From Sulfurospirillum sp. UBA1314 (GTDB lineage: Bacteria; Campylobacterota; Campylobacteria; Campylobacterales; Sulfurospirillaceae), in NCBI GenBank assembly GCA_002307095.1, contig DBTO01000187.1:29619-47732 (forward strand): a stretch of 18,114 nucleotides of DNA, given 5' to 3'. The notes beneath the pieces were generated by a model. It was given only the letters and a program-made list of their open reading frames with translations. It was not told where the DNA came from and did not search any database. This document shows, one piece after another, positions 1 through 7,347 of this stretch; positions within the stretch are counted from its first letter, which is position 1; each line of letters starts with the position of its first letter. The position numbers were made by a program, and so were the translations under genes.

Positions 1-609
1 CTTTTAACAGAAGAAGTCGAAACAGTGATGGCATATCATCCCGTGGAGGGGCTTAAAATTTTAGAGCATGAAACCTTTGATGCCCTTGTTTTGGATCTTT
101 CCCTCCCTCAAATTGATGGGTTGGAAGTCTGCCGTACCGTAAGAACATCGTTTCCAAATCTTCCTATTATTATTTCATCGGCAAGATCGGATACCGTTGA
201 TAAGATCATTGGTTTTGAACTAGGAGCAGATGACTATTTACCTAAACCTTATGAACCCATTGAGTTAGCATTTAGACTACGCGCGATTCTTAGAAGAGGT
301 ATTCTTGTCAATAGATCGACCGATGTTTTTAGCATTGATGAAAATCAGCATATCATTAAGCGTAATAATAGAGAGCTCCAACTCACTAAGGCCGAATATG
401 ACATTGTCTCTTTTATGTTCCATAAAGAAGGATATGTGATCTCTAGAGAAGAGTTACTGTTAAATATTAATTCTATCAAATTTCAAAGTGGACTTAAAAG
501 CATTGATGTCATTATTGGTCGTATTCGTCAAAAAATAGGCGATGATCCTAAAAATCCTCGTTTTATCCTCTCTGTTCGAGGGGTTGGGTATAAGTTTATC
601 AATGCGTAA
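1..609 (+). CDS. OmpR/PhoB-type response regulator, 5' end outside window
   Basis: The frame is open from base 1, so the gene starts upstream. A GTG at 25 is internal to the receiver domain and is not a believable start. Visible receiver landmarks are the phospho-acceptor Asp in VLDLSLP (codon 94-96), the Ser in IIISSARSD, and the conserved Lys in YLPKPYEP. The C-terminal half is a winged-helix DNA-binding domain ending in the usual IGRIRQKIGDDP and RGVGYKF blocks. By family knowledge it is phosphorylated by the partner kinase and then regulates target promoters. Its stop overlaps the start of the kinase gene by 8 nt, so the pair is co-translated. Targets cannot be read from the window. Only the first ~30 residues of the receiver, including the acidic pocket, are missing from view. 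Confidence 0.93.
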   Translation, partial: LLTEEVETVMAYHPVEGLKILEHETFDALVLDLSLPQIDGLEVCRTVRTSFPNLPIIISSARSDTVDKIIGFELGADDYLPKPYEPIELAFRLRAILRRGILVNRSTDVFSIDENQHIIKRNNRELQLTKAEYDIVSFMFHKEGYVISREELLLNINSIKFQSGLKSIDVIIGRIRQKIGDDPKNPRFILSVRGVGYKFINA

Positions 610-1888
610 TCTTTCCATTATTAAACTCGTCTCACTCTTTTTCATTCTGTTTCTAGCTATTATCAATTTTTCATTTGTTGTTGAGTATGAAAGACAGATT
701 GCAGATTTACGCTACTTTACATTTCAGCGCTTTATGATGGGTATGCGTACCATTGGAGACGAACCAAGTGATCGTGACGCTATGCTTCAAAAACTTGGAA
801 TCAAACTCAGCGATGTCAATAAAAGTGAGATACGACAAAAGGGGCAAAAGATTCTTGAAGATTCTTATTGCGATATGGTTTTATATCAAGAAAAACTCTA
901 TTTTGTTCCACGTGATCCACCGCCTCCTAAAAAATCAATGGTCAAAATAATGCTTTTAGCCGGCATTGCTCCCTCTCCTGATCAGGAGGTTATTTCCATG
1001 GATGACAGACCTGCCCTTGAAAATTTAGAAAACTTTTCACTTAATCGTCTTTGGGTTTTATGGGGAACCATCAACACGGTCATCATTCTATTTTTTATTA
1101 TTGTATTGCGTAAACTCTTACGCTTACGAAGTTTGAAAAGTGCTATTCGCGCTTTTGGAGATGCCAATCTCTCCGAAGAAATTCCCGTCGATAGCAAAGA
1201 TGAGCTCGGTGAAATTGCAACAGAATTTAACCTTGCCATGAAAAAGATTCATCTTTTAAAAGAGGCACGAACACTTTTTTTACGCAATATTCTTCATGAA
1301 CTGCGAACCCCTGTTATGAAAGGCAAAATGCTTGCAAGTATTATTAAAGACGATGAGTTCAAAGGGCAATTAAGACAAATTTTTATACGACAAGAGATTT
1401 TGTTAGGTGAGATGGTTAAAGTTGAAAAACTTGCTTCAAACGAATGGGTTCTGGTTGCTAAGGAGTATCGCCTAGTCGATATATTAGATCATGCAATTGA
1501 TCTTTTGTTGATTCATGATACCAAACGTATTTGCATTCATTCTCAAGAGGTAACCCCCATTATCCTAGCAGATTTTGAGCTTTTATCCACTAGCATTAAA
1601 AATTTGCTCGATAATGCGCTTAAATATTCTAAAGACAATGTCAGTGTAGATATCCATCTTGATCATATTAGTATTTGCAGTACAGGTGAACCAATTCCAG
1701 ATCAGCGTTTAGATTTTTCAAAAGCGTTTAACCGTGATGTAGAAAGTACCAGTATCGGCTTGGGATTAGGGCTTTACATCTCCAACACGATTATTATAAA
1801 ACATCACTATCAACTTAAATATTCTCATGAAGAAGCGAAAAACTATTTTAAAATTTATTTTGATCCACAGCATATTAGTACAACATAA
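602..1888 (+). CDS. Membrane sensor histidine kinase (Campylobacterota ArsS-like)
   Basis: The 428-residue kinase starts at ATG 602 inside the end of the regulator gene. An in-frame ATG at 542 would add 20 residues wholly inside the regulator, so 602 is preferred. Order of parts: transmembrane helix 1 at about residues 7-27, a ~120-residue periplasmic sensor with a proline run (DPPPPKK), transmembrane helix 2 at about 150-170, a HAMP-like linker, a dimerisation helix with His232 in LHELRTPVMKGK, the N box LLDNALKYS (Asn338), and a glycine-rich lid GLGLGLYIS. The segment where the DxGxG box is expected reads CSTGEPIP and is degenerate, as I recall for the ArsS branch. It should autophosphorylate on His232 and pass phosphate to the upstream regulator. 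The signal sensed is unknown; an acid response as in Helicobacter ArsRS is only analogy. Confidence 0.9.
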   Translation: MRNLSIIKLVSLFFILFLAIINFSFVVEYERQIADLRYFTFQRFMMGMRTIGDEPSDRDAMLQKLGIKLSDVNKSEIRQKGQKILEDSYCDMVLYQEKLYFVPRDPPPPKKSMVKIMLLAGIAPSPDQEVISMDDRPALENLENFSLNRLWVLWGTINTVIILFFIIVLRKLLRLRSLKSAIRAFGDANLSEEIPVDSKDELGEIATEFNLAMKKIHLLKEARTLFLRNILHELRTPVMKGKMLASIIKDDEFKGQLRQIFIRQEILLGEMVKVEKLASNEWVLVAKEYRLVDILDHAIDLLLIHDTKRICIHSQEVTPIILADFELLSTSIKNLLDNALKYSKDNVSVDIHLDHISICSTGEPIPDQRLDFSKAFNRDVESTSIGLGLGLYISNTIIIKHHYQLKYSHEEAKNYFKIYFDPQHISTT

Positions 1889-1946
1889 TACGACTTGCAA
1901 ATGTTTGAACAAAAGTGACATAGACTCTTTAAAGACGCATTCCCCA

Positions 1947-2030
1947 TCACTCTTTTAGATTGAATCTCTTCAGGCAGACTAATAATACATTACCAACGCC
2001 ACCCTTTTTAGTAATCACTGATATAGTCAT
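1947..2030 (-). pseudogene. Possible remnant with a ParA/MinD-like P-loop
   Basis: Between the kinase and the epimerase there are 208 bp without a full gene. On the minus strand an ATG at 2030 opens 27 codons that begin MTISVITKKGGVGN. This closely resembles the N-terminus of ParA/MinD ATPases (β1 strand plus deviant Walker A KGGVGKT), but the catalytic Lys is replaced by Asn and the frame stops soon after. A second minus-strand frame further left reads LPEEIQSKRVMGNASLK, which also looks like former coding sequence. There is no clear ribosome binding site. I read this as a decayed fragment of a partition-type ATPase gene, possibly left by an earlier mobile element. Chance similarity over 14 residues cannot be excluded. 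Confidence 0.35.
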
Positions 2031-2096
2031 ATTTAATCTTTTAAGAGCGCTATTTAACTGTTAAATTATAGTTGAATACTATTTTTTAACAAGGCG

Positions 2097-2864
2097 TTAG
2101 TCAATAAACTCCATCGGATTTTTATGAAGATATTCAAATCCAAGGTCTTCAAGCTTTCTGCCCTCAATAATGCGTTGCTTAGACTCTACGCTCTCTATAA
2201 AAAGAGGGAAAATCAACTGACACTGCGCACACTGATAGCGATAAAGTTCCTCTTTTGTAGGATGCAAGGGAGCAGATAGATTGAAAATTCCCTCAAGATG
2301 ATGATCTATTGCAAAGATAACAGCGCGAATGACATCCATTTGATGAACATGATTCACGCGGCTCTTTCCATCCTTAACAGGTTTGTTGGAATAATATTTA
2401 CCAGCAATGCGACCAGCTCCCATTAACCCAGCACATCGAAAAATAACCTGTGCGTTTCCATGAAGGCTCTTTTCTGCTTCATAATATAACGGATTTGATG
2501 AAGATGATATCTCACAGTTTTCATTATAAACGCCAGGCATTTTAGGGTAAATAGAAGACGAACTTACAAAAAATATTTTTTCAACGGTTGAAAAAGCTGG
2601 GTGTTGAGAGAGTCTCTTTATAAAATGAAGATAATCCTTAAATTTGGATGGAGGATAGTTGATAAACAGGTACTCACACGAGAGTAATACATCCAGGTTA
2701 TCATACACACCTTCCGTTAAGACATAAGATTTAAAGCCTAAGTCTATATGAATGCGTTGCGCTTCTTCATTGCGCGCAGCAAGTTTGATAGTATAGTGGT
2801 CTTTCAGTGTGTGAGCAAGTTCTAATCCTAACCAGCCAGCACCTAAAATAGAGAGTATTTTCAT
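2097..2864 (-). CDS. NAD(P)-dependent epimerase/dehydratase-like protein (extended SDR, YeeZ-like)
   Basis: The 255-residue protein begins MKILSILGAGWLGLEL, a Rossmann nucleotide-binding motif GxGxxG at residues 8-13. VSSSSIYPK sits at the place of the catalytic Ser, and YEAEK fits the YxxxK catalytic pair of short-chain dehydrogenases. RCAGLMG and VNHVHQMDV follow, as in atypical extended SDR proteins of the YeeZ type. The enzyme is probably cytosolic and acts on a nucleotide-linked or small carbonyl substrate that cannot be named. The start at 2864 has an AAGG about 9 nt upstream. The gene stands alone on the minus strand and seems to be the last chromosomal gene before the element remnant. 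No frame damage is visible. Confidence 0.82.
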   Translation of the reverse strand: MKILSILGAGWLGLELAHTLKDHYTIKLAARNEEAQRIHIDLGFKSYVLTEGVYDNLDVLLSCEYLFINYPPSKFKDYLHFIKRLSQHPAFSTVEKIFFVSSSSIYPKMPGVYNENCEISSSSNPLYYEAEKSLHGNAQVIFRCAGLMGAGRIAGKYYSNKPVKDGKSRVNHVHQMDVIRAVIFAIDHHLEGIFNLSAPLHPTKEELYRYQCAQCQLIFPLFIESVESKQRIIEGRKLEDLGFEYLHKNPMEFID

Positions 2865-3070
2865 ACGCTATAACCTTAAAAAATATATCAATATCTAATA
2901 AAATAGATACCGATAGTATAAGTAAAATTCTTAAATCATTCATAAACACTTAATGTATCTTGCGCCCACTGACGAGTGTAAAGATTTCTCTTTCAGCATC
3001 GCTCAAGTGGAGCCTAGAACTGAACAATATTGAAAGTAATAAAGTAGAGAATTAAAATGTAAATCACCAC

Positions 3071-3402
3071 ATGCCTGTGCCTGTTAAAGAAGCGTTAAAA
3101 CTTCACAAGCAACGGCAAAGAGTAATTTGTGGGTGTTTCCTAACGAGCAAACTTTGCAACCCTACTTCGTCGTTAAAACGTATTTAAAGCCCCTTTTAGA
3201 GCGTTTAAACATCACTTACAAAACTCTCTACGCCACTCGTCACAGTTTTGCAAGTTCTGTTGTTGAGAAGAACCTGCCAATCACACTTGCTCAAAAATAT
3301 TTAGGACATCAAAAGCTCTCTACAACGATGGATTTCTACGTTAAAAATGGCTTGATGGCTGTTGCGAATATTAATAAGGGGATTGATAGGTTGTTTGCGT
3401 AG
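3071..3402 (+). pseudogene. Truncated, frameshifted tyrosine integrase (C-terminal catalytic part)
   Basis: From 3071 to the stop at 3402 this matches the last ~110 codons of the intact integrase at 15476-16681, by eye about 85-90% identical in DNA. The N-terminal arm-binding and core-binding domains are missing. A one-base deletion near 3111 (CAAGCAACGG against CAAGCAAACTG) shifts the frame, and 12 bp are missing in frame after TACTTCG near 3168. The conserved Arg of TRHSFASS, the LGHQKLSTT box and the Tyr nucleophile in MDFYVKNG remain, so the catalytic C-terminus is readable, but the first active-site Arg is lost. Weaker traces (SLKWS near 3010, VNHHMP near 3058, with a stop between) suggest further decayed integrase sequence upstream. 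The protein cannot be active. Confidence 0.88.
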
Positions 3403-3718
3403 GTGTGGTAGGGAGTTTTTTAGGTAAGTGTTAACCCGTTGACCCGTTGGATGTTGAGTTCTGACGGGTCTATTATTTTCGATAAAACAAGTGCGAATTT
3501 AGAAGTTAAAAGTTTAACTCCGACCCCTATTATTTTCATAATTGTAGGTTTTTAAAGAATGGGCATGGTCATATCACTAAAAATTAAACCATGCATAATA
3601 AAGAGTTCATATGTGAAAAAATCACTTTAGTGAAAATAAAAGTCTTAGTATATTACTCCATAAAATTTACTCAACAAGTCTTTTAATGATATTGAAAACA
3701 ATATTATTAACTAGCACT
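3403..3718. other. Gap between integrase remnant and NACHT gene
   Basis: No gene is seen in these 316 bp. The first ~68 bp (to 3470) copy the sequence that follows the intact integrase at 16682-16747, including the left arm of its hairpin. From 3471 the homology stops and AT-rich sequence of the cargo begins. A short dyad TCACTTTAGTGA lies in the cargo part. The motif ACCCCTATT near 3526 recurs inverted as AATAGGGGT at two places in the other flank of the cargo (about 6928 and 6980). Confidence 0.5.
3433..3470. repeat. Half of the post-integrase hairpin, broken by cargo
   Basis: AACCCGTTGACCCGT at 3433-3447 is the left arm of the hairpin that is complete at 16711-16757. Here the right arm begins as ACGGGTC at 3464-3470 and then stops. 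The sequence CGGGTCAACGGGTTA, the exact inverse of 3432-3446, is found at 7067-7081 on the far side of the NACHT cargo. The hexamer CGGGTC is thus present at both junctions (3465-3470 and 7067-7072), as expected for an insertion with a short target duplication. Confidence 0.6.
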
Positions 3719-6580
3719 TTACTCTTTTATACGTTTTAATCCTAGCTTCTCAAAATAATATTCGTACATCTTGTTATGGTCATGCCTACTTTTTAGCTCA
3801 TTGAATATAGTTTGCACTTCAACAGGTTCCCATTCAATGTTTAGTTCTACACCTAAGCATATGGCAATCAATTGATCATATTCATTGTCCGCGGCTTGGA
3901 ACTTATTTCTAATTTTTTCTTCCACGTTTTGAATACTATGTAAATAGTCTACAATTTGTTTTGTTGGGAAAAATACTTCATCAATTGCCCAAGCAGTTAC
4001 ACGACACAAGTTATGCTCTGTTCGCGATAACCAAGTAGAAATTAATTCACAAGTCAACTCGTCATCAATGTTAAAAGAATGGTCACCTTTATAAATCCAT
4101 GCAATTGCCCAAGCAATTGTATAAAAATAATGGTCATCTTTTAATTTAATCAGTTGTAATAAATTTGGCAGAATTTCATTAATAGTTTTTTGGTATATTG
4201 CCTCAGAGCAGTTTTCTATGTCTTTTCTTTCAAAGCAAAAAGCATATTCCATTAAAGCCAATATACCTAAACATTGATCTTCTTTACAATTGCTAGCAAT
4301 TAATTGCTTTATTTTCTTTAAAACACAACAGTCACCATCATGTTGTATTTTTAAAATAAATACTTCAGCAAGTAAAGATCCTATAGATGAAAAATATTGG
4401 TCTTGATATTCGCGAAAGAATAATGCTTGCAGTAGCTCTTCAAATATTTTAGAAAATTTACTATTGATAATAATTTCTATAGTATTCTCAATATTAAGAA
4501 TATTGTATCTATTTTTTGCAAACCACTCTAATGCTTCGTTTAACAACTTGGGATTAATTTGAATTTCATTTGCAATACAATTACCAAGTAAAGTTGGAGC
4601 ATATCGATACTTTTCAGATATAGGTTTTCTTCTATCCTTACGTGTGATTTTTGCAGATTCTTTAGATTTAGTTATTAAATATTCAATTAGCTCTACGTTA
4701 TCCCTTTTTGCTAACACTGTAACGATAGGTACAATTTCTTTCCAGTTTTCACTCAAAATATAAGGCTCTAAAATACTTAAATTTGTTTTTTCTTGTAAAC
4801 TTTGTGGCACATATTTAGATACAACTGCAATTGCTGTTAAATATTCTTGAAAACTTAAATGAAGAAACTCATAAATTGGCACAATTGACATATCTTCAAG
4901 TTGTTTATGTCCAGACATAATTAATAAACTACTTCTTGATTCAACCCTTTTAATAAAATCTGCCGGACTGATTTTGGTATAACATAAAATATCCGGCATT
5001 TCTTTTCTTGCTTCAATTAAACATTGTTTTAGCTCATTGATTGTAAGAGTTTGTTTACCTTTTGTAGACATCCAATAAGCAACAAAGGCTAGTTGAGGTT
5101 CAGTTTCGTCAATATCTAATTGTTCATGTCCTTCAACATTCCAAGTTACTAATAATAATTTAATCATTTCCTGATATAAGATATGCCTTTTTGTTGGCAA
5201 ATACCCTGCCCATCGTTTAACAAACAATAAAGTTGTTAAAAGTAAAGGATTTTCTGCTAATGCTGTAATTCTTTTATCTTTCAAGATTTGATCTACTAGT
5301 TCATTTGATTCATTCATTGTTTTGAGTGAATCATCAATAATAGCTTTATGCCATTTTTGTGACAATTCTCGAATTTCATCTTTACTCAAATTGGCAATTT
5401 CATATTGTTTACAGTAATCAGCTAAAATTCCACCAATTGCCCTAAATCCAGCTTTTCTTGAAGTCGTTATAATATTTAAATTAGGATAAGTTGACAAAAA
5501 TTTTCGTAATTGAGTCACAAAATTGATCCTATCTCGGTCAAGAGAAATTTCATCTAACCCATCAATTAAAAGTAAAGCTCTACCACTTTGTAGTGCATCT
5601 GAAACAAGAATTTTAAATCCATCAAGGGAGTCATTAATTTCTGCTCTATTAGGAATGTCATAAATAATATCTGTAATAGTTGAAGAAACTTTACTTCCAA
5701 GTTCTCTACATCGTATAAAAATAGGGAAAAACTCTTTTTTCGGTAGACTATCTTTAATTAATTTTCTTTTTTCTGGATGAGAATAAGCAATTGCAAGTCT
5801 TTTGAGTAAAGTTGATTTTCCGCCACCAGGCTTTGCTAAAATTGCTAACCTATTATTTTTTTTTAAAATACTGCCAAAACTTTTTCTAGTATCTTTCGAT
5901 AAAGAATCATCTTTTTTTTCGTTAGAATCTTCAATTTCTTCCAAATGAAGGGGTTCAAATATATTTTCTAGTTTTACTTTAACTGAGCCAGCATCTTTAT
6001 CTGTTGGTAATCCTTCAAATTGTATTTCACCGCACTCATTTTCCAAATATTTAAAATATTTTTCTTTTGCATCCAAAACTAATGCTTTTGTATCTTTACC
6101 AATTTTAGGATGTAAATATTCTAATCCTTCAAAGTTTTTGTTTAATGTACTATCAACACTTACAATTTTTTTTGCAAGATCATCTACTAAAGGATTCCCT
6201 TCTGCATGTATCAGGGAAAAATGCGTAACTTTTTGATGGTTTCCACAGTAAAATACCCATATCCAACCTATATCGCTTGCAATTAAATCTGCATATTCCA
6301 ACAACTTTATATTTTCAATCATAGGTATTTGAGAAGTAGCTTTGGGCATTGATACAATGATCTTACCTTGAATTAACTCTTGAACAATCTGCGCGGTGTT
6401 AATCAAGATCATTCTGTCATTGTTCTCTCGCTCTTGTTCTATAGCTGTTTCTTTAAAGCCAGAGATAGAAATGAAATAGCCAACTAAAGAACAATCTTTA
6501 TATATATCTATTTTTTTGAATTTATTTTTTTCAGCTTCTAAAACACCTGCAAATTTATTTAAATCTGCACCTCCAATCAT
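3719..6580 (-). CDS. NACHT-domain NTPase, main part of a nuclease-NACHT protein (candidate antiphage NLR-like)
   Basis: This 953-residue frame carries a NACHT-type STAND NTPase: Walker A in AKPGGGKST (residues 249-257), Walker B LLLIDGLDE (337-344), and NIITTSR as the sensor-like strand after it. A winged-helix-like middle part and a long helical C-terminal region (about 560-953) follow, fitting a sensor or repeat domain. The first residues, from MIGGADLNKF, are not a natural N-terminus: the frame just before reads AIAECKAHEE, the catalytic core of a PD-(D/E)XK nuclease, and joins the short frame at 6604-6786 if one A is restored. The joined protein would have about 1022 residues. Family knowledge: bacterial NACHT proteins sense phage and activate an N-terminal effector, here DNA cleavage. 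The gene is the only cargo between the integrase remnant and the tRNA site. Confidence 0.85.
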   Translation of the reverse strand: MIGGADLNKFAGVLEAEKNKFKKIDIYKDCSLVGYFISISGFKETAIEQERENNDRMILINTAQIVQELIQGKIIVSMPKATSQIPMIENIKLLEYADLIASDIGWIWVFYCGNHQKVTHFSLIHAEGNPLVDDLAKKIVSVDSTLNKNFEGLEYLHPKIGKDTKALVLDAKEKYFKYLENECGEIQFEGLPTDKDAGSVKVKLENIFEPLHLEEIEDSNEKKDDSLSKDTRKSFGSILKKNNRLAILAKPGGGKSTLLKRLAIAYSHPEKRKLIKDSLPKKEFFPIFIRCRELGSKVSSTITDIIYDIPNRAEINDSLDGFKILVSDALQSGRALLLIDGLDEISLDRDRINFVTQLRKFLSTYPNLNIITTSRKAGFRAIGGILADYCKQYEIANLSKDEIRELSQKWHKAIIDDSLKTMNESNELVDQILKDKRITALAENPLLLTTLLFVKRWAGYLPTKRHILYQEMIKLLLVTWNVEGHEQLDIDETEPQLAFVAYWMSTKGKQTLTINELKQCLIEARKEMPDILCYTKISPADFIKRVESRSSLLIMSGHKQLEDMSIVPIYEFLHLSFQEYLTAIAVVSKYVPQSLQEKTNLSILEPYILSENWKEIVPIVTVLAKRDNVELIEYLITKSKESAKITRKDRRKPISEKYRYAPTLLGNCIANEIQINPKLLNEALEWFAKNRYNILNIENTIEIIINSKFSKIFEELLQALFFREYQDQYFSSIGSLLAEVFILKIQHDGDCCVLKKIKQLIASNCKEDQCLGILALMEYAFCFERKDIENCSEAIYQKTINEILPNLLQLIKLKDDHYFYTIAWAIAWIYKGDHSFNIDDELTCELISTWLSRTEHNLCRVTAWAIDEVFFPTKQIVDYLHSIQNVEEKIRNKFQAADNEYDQLIAICLGVELNIEWEPVEVQTIFNELKSRHDHNKMYEYYFEKLGLKRIKE

Positions 6581-6603
6581 TTCTTCATGTGCTTTACATT
6601 CAG

Positions 6604-6786
6604 CTATAGCAAATTTTTTTCTGTTCTATGATACGCTTCAATATCAATTTCTCTACCTGATTTATGAATATTTAGGCGGGGGCGAGTATAGCCTAAAGAC
6701 TGGAATAAATCACCCATGAGTCTTCCAAATAAATCGCCTTTTCTATTTTTATCAGCTTCCAGAATTTCGATTTTTCTTATCTCCAT
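6604..6786 (-). CDS. N-terminal nuclease piece of the NACHT protein, split off by a frameshift
   Basis: The 60-residue frame starts at ATG 6786 with AAAGG about 8 nt upstream. It holds GRLMGDLFQSLGY and GREIDIEAY, the first half of a PD-(D/E)XK (Mrr/Cap4-like) nuclease with Asp48. It runs into a stop just after a run of seven A (plus-strand T 6614-6620). Adding one A gives EKKFAIAECKA, supplying the Glu63-x-Lys65 pair and joining the long frame. So this is the true start of the gene. The sequence at the break, A AAA AAT in zero frame, also fits the X XXY YYZ pattern for -1 ribosomal slippage, and a homopolymer can vary in length. Whether the split is mutation, phase variation, recoding or sequencing error cannot be decided here. 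Confidence 0.75.
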   Translation of the reverse strand: MEIRKIEILEADKNRKGDLFGRLMGDLFQSLGYTRPRLNIHKSGREIDIEAYHRTEKNLL

Positions 6787-6899
6787 GAACTTAGCCTTTA
6801 ATAAAAATCAAGTTTATTCAAAACCAAAAAAGACTAACAAAAAAAGACTTAATTTTTATAATTTTTTTAATGGTATAAGTTAAGTCCGTATTAAAAATA

Positions 6900-6979
6900 C
6901 CCAAACTGCTAGGTAAAGAGCAAAAAAATAGGGGTTTGGGCGTTACTTTTTTTTGATATTGCTTTGGGAAATATCAAAA
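6900..6979. terminator. Two tandem hairpins with T-run upstream of the NACHT gene
   Basis: CCCAAAC (6900-6906) pairs with GTTTGGG (6934-6940), followed by a run of eight T (6947-6954). TTTTGATATT (6951-6960) pairs perfectly with AATATCAAAA (6970-6979) over a 9-nt loop. Inside the first loop TGCT and AGCA can also pair. On the plus strand the first hairpin looks like a terminator; its position upstream of a minus-strand gene suggests insulation or a small structured RNA. No coding sequence overlaps it. The rest of 6787-7160 is AT-rich and I see no gene in it. Confidence 0.4.
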
Positions 6980-7066
6980 TAGGGGTTAAAGCTAAATTAT
7001 AAACTTTTGAATTGCTAATTTTCACTAAATCGATAACCAATCAACCAATTCAAAAATTATAAACTG

Positions 7067-7081
7067 CGGGTCAACGGGTTA
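7067..7081. repeat. Detached arm of the post-integrase hairpin
   Basis: CGGGTCAACGGGTTA is the exact reverse complement of 3432-3446. It lies just right of the NACHT cargo and marks the resumption of element backbone sequence, which continues into the phased repeats at 7161. Confidence 0.55.
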
Positions 7082-7157
7082 CAAAAATCTTAAAAATCTT
7101 TTCCATTCCATACGTTGATGATATAAACAAAAAGGTGAAGATAAAAGCAGACTATTT

Positions 7158-7312
7158 TTCTGAGCCAAAAGTGAGCCAAATTGTGCCAAAAATGGGTCAA
7201 AAATGGGTCAAAATTTAAGACCTCCGACTCCAGAGACAATAATTAAAAGTTATAGATGAGTTGTTGAAAAGTTCGATAGAATAAGGATTTGTGAAGATTG
7301 AGTGGTGTCAAG
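7158..7312. repeat. Element-end direct repeat, copy 1
   Basis: This stretch is a direct repeat of 17971-18114: phased repeats, then a segment with ACCTCCGACTCC, AGTTATAG and TTGTGAAG, then GAGTGGTGTCAAG at the tRNA 3' end. Copy 1 is longer because it has one extra phased unit. The similarity left of the tRNA sequence shows that both sites are right ends of related elements, not merely two att cores. Confidence 0.8.
7161..7213. repeat. Five phased ~11-bp repeats at the right end of element A
   Basis: Units begin at 7161, 7172, 7182, 7193 and 7204 and read TGAGCCAAAA, TGAGCCAAAT, TGTGCCAAAA, TGGGTCAAAA, TGGGTCAAAA. The 10-11 bp spacing puts them on one face of the helix. They lie about 90 bp from the tRNA attachment core, so they are probably arm-type binding sites for the integrase N-terminal domain or an excision factor. 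One further unit, TGAGCCAAAT, occurs on the other side of the core near 7424. Confidence 0.7.
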
Positions 7313-7347
7313 AGAGGGACTCGAACCCTCGACCTCCGGCTTATGAG
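7303..7347 (-). other. Attachment site: 3' half of a tRNA with CAU anticodon
   Basis: On the minus strand this reads from the anticodon loop CTCATAA (anticodon CAT at 7345-7343) through stem half GCCGG, variable loop AGGTC, T arm GAGGGTTCGAGTCCCTC, acceptor half TCTTGAC, discriminator A, and encoded CCA at 7305-7303. The 5' half (acceptor, D arm, anticodon stem 5' side) is missing: the sequence right of 7347 does not pair with GCCGG or GTCAAGA. It is therefore an att copy, not a working tRNA. The stem lacks the three G:C pairs typical of initiator tRNA, so elongator Met or Ile2 (CAU) is likely. The intact gene should lie just beyond the right edge. Confidence 0.85.

Larger units (their letters stand above)
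3071..7347. mobile_element. Element A: degraded tRNA-integrated element
   Basis: This is a remnant of an integrative element related to element B. It runs from the broken integrase through the nuclease-NACHT cargo to the conserved right end and the tRNA 3' half at 7303-7347. The order integrase, hairpin, minus-strand cargo, phased repeats, tRNA sequence is the same as at 15476-18114, and the integrase and end sequences are homologous copies. No left attachment site could be found near 2900-3070, and most of the element, including any polymerase module, is absent. I infer that a deletion or the arrival of element B left only this end. The left limit is set at the first clear integrase homology; weak traces begin near 3000. 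Confidence 0.65.

Noticed and set aside
2767..2949. A minus-strand 60-codon ORF overlapping the epimerase start
   Set aside because: It lies in another frame of the epimerase gene and its promoter, has no ribosome binding site and low-complexity hydrophobic sequence.
2941..3070. A minus-strand fragment reading NLYTRQWAQDTLSVYE before the integrase remnant
   Set aside because: It looks like a gene end but covers only about 18 codons after a stop, and the plus strand of the same stretch may be decayed integrase. It is too short to support either.
3719..6786. Classing the nuclease-NACHT gene as an ordinary restriction enzyme
   Set aside because: There is no methyltransferase or specificity subunit, and the NACHT P-loop plus long helical C-terminus point to an NLR-like protein instead.
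3471..7066. Terminal inverted repeats of a transposon at the NACHT cargo ends
   Set aside because: The ends share only an AT-rich TATTATTTT/TATAATTTT likeness, expected by chance in this composition, and no transposase is present.
7303..7347. A complete tRNA gene
   Set aside because: Only the anticodon loop to CCA is present; nothing to the right can supply the 5' acceptor, D arm or anticodon stem strand.
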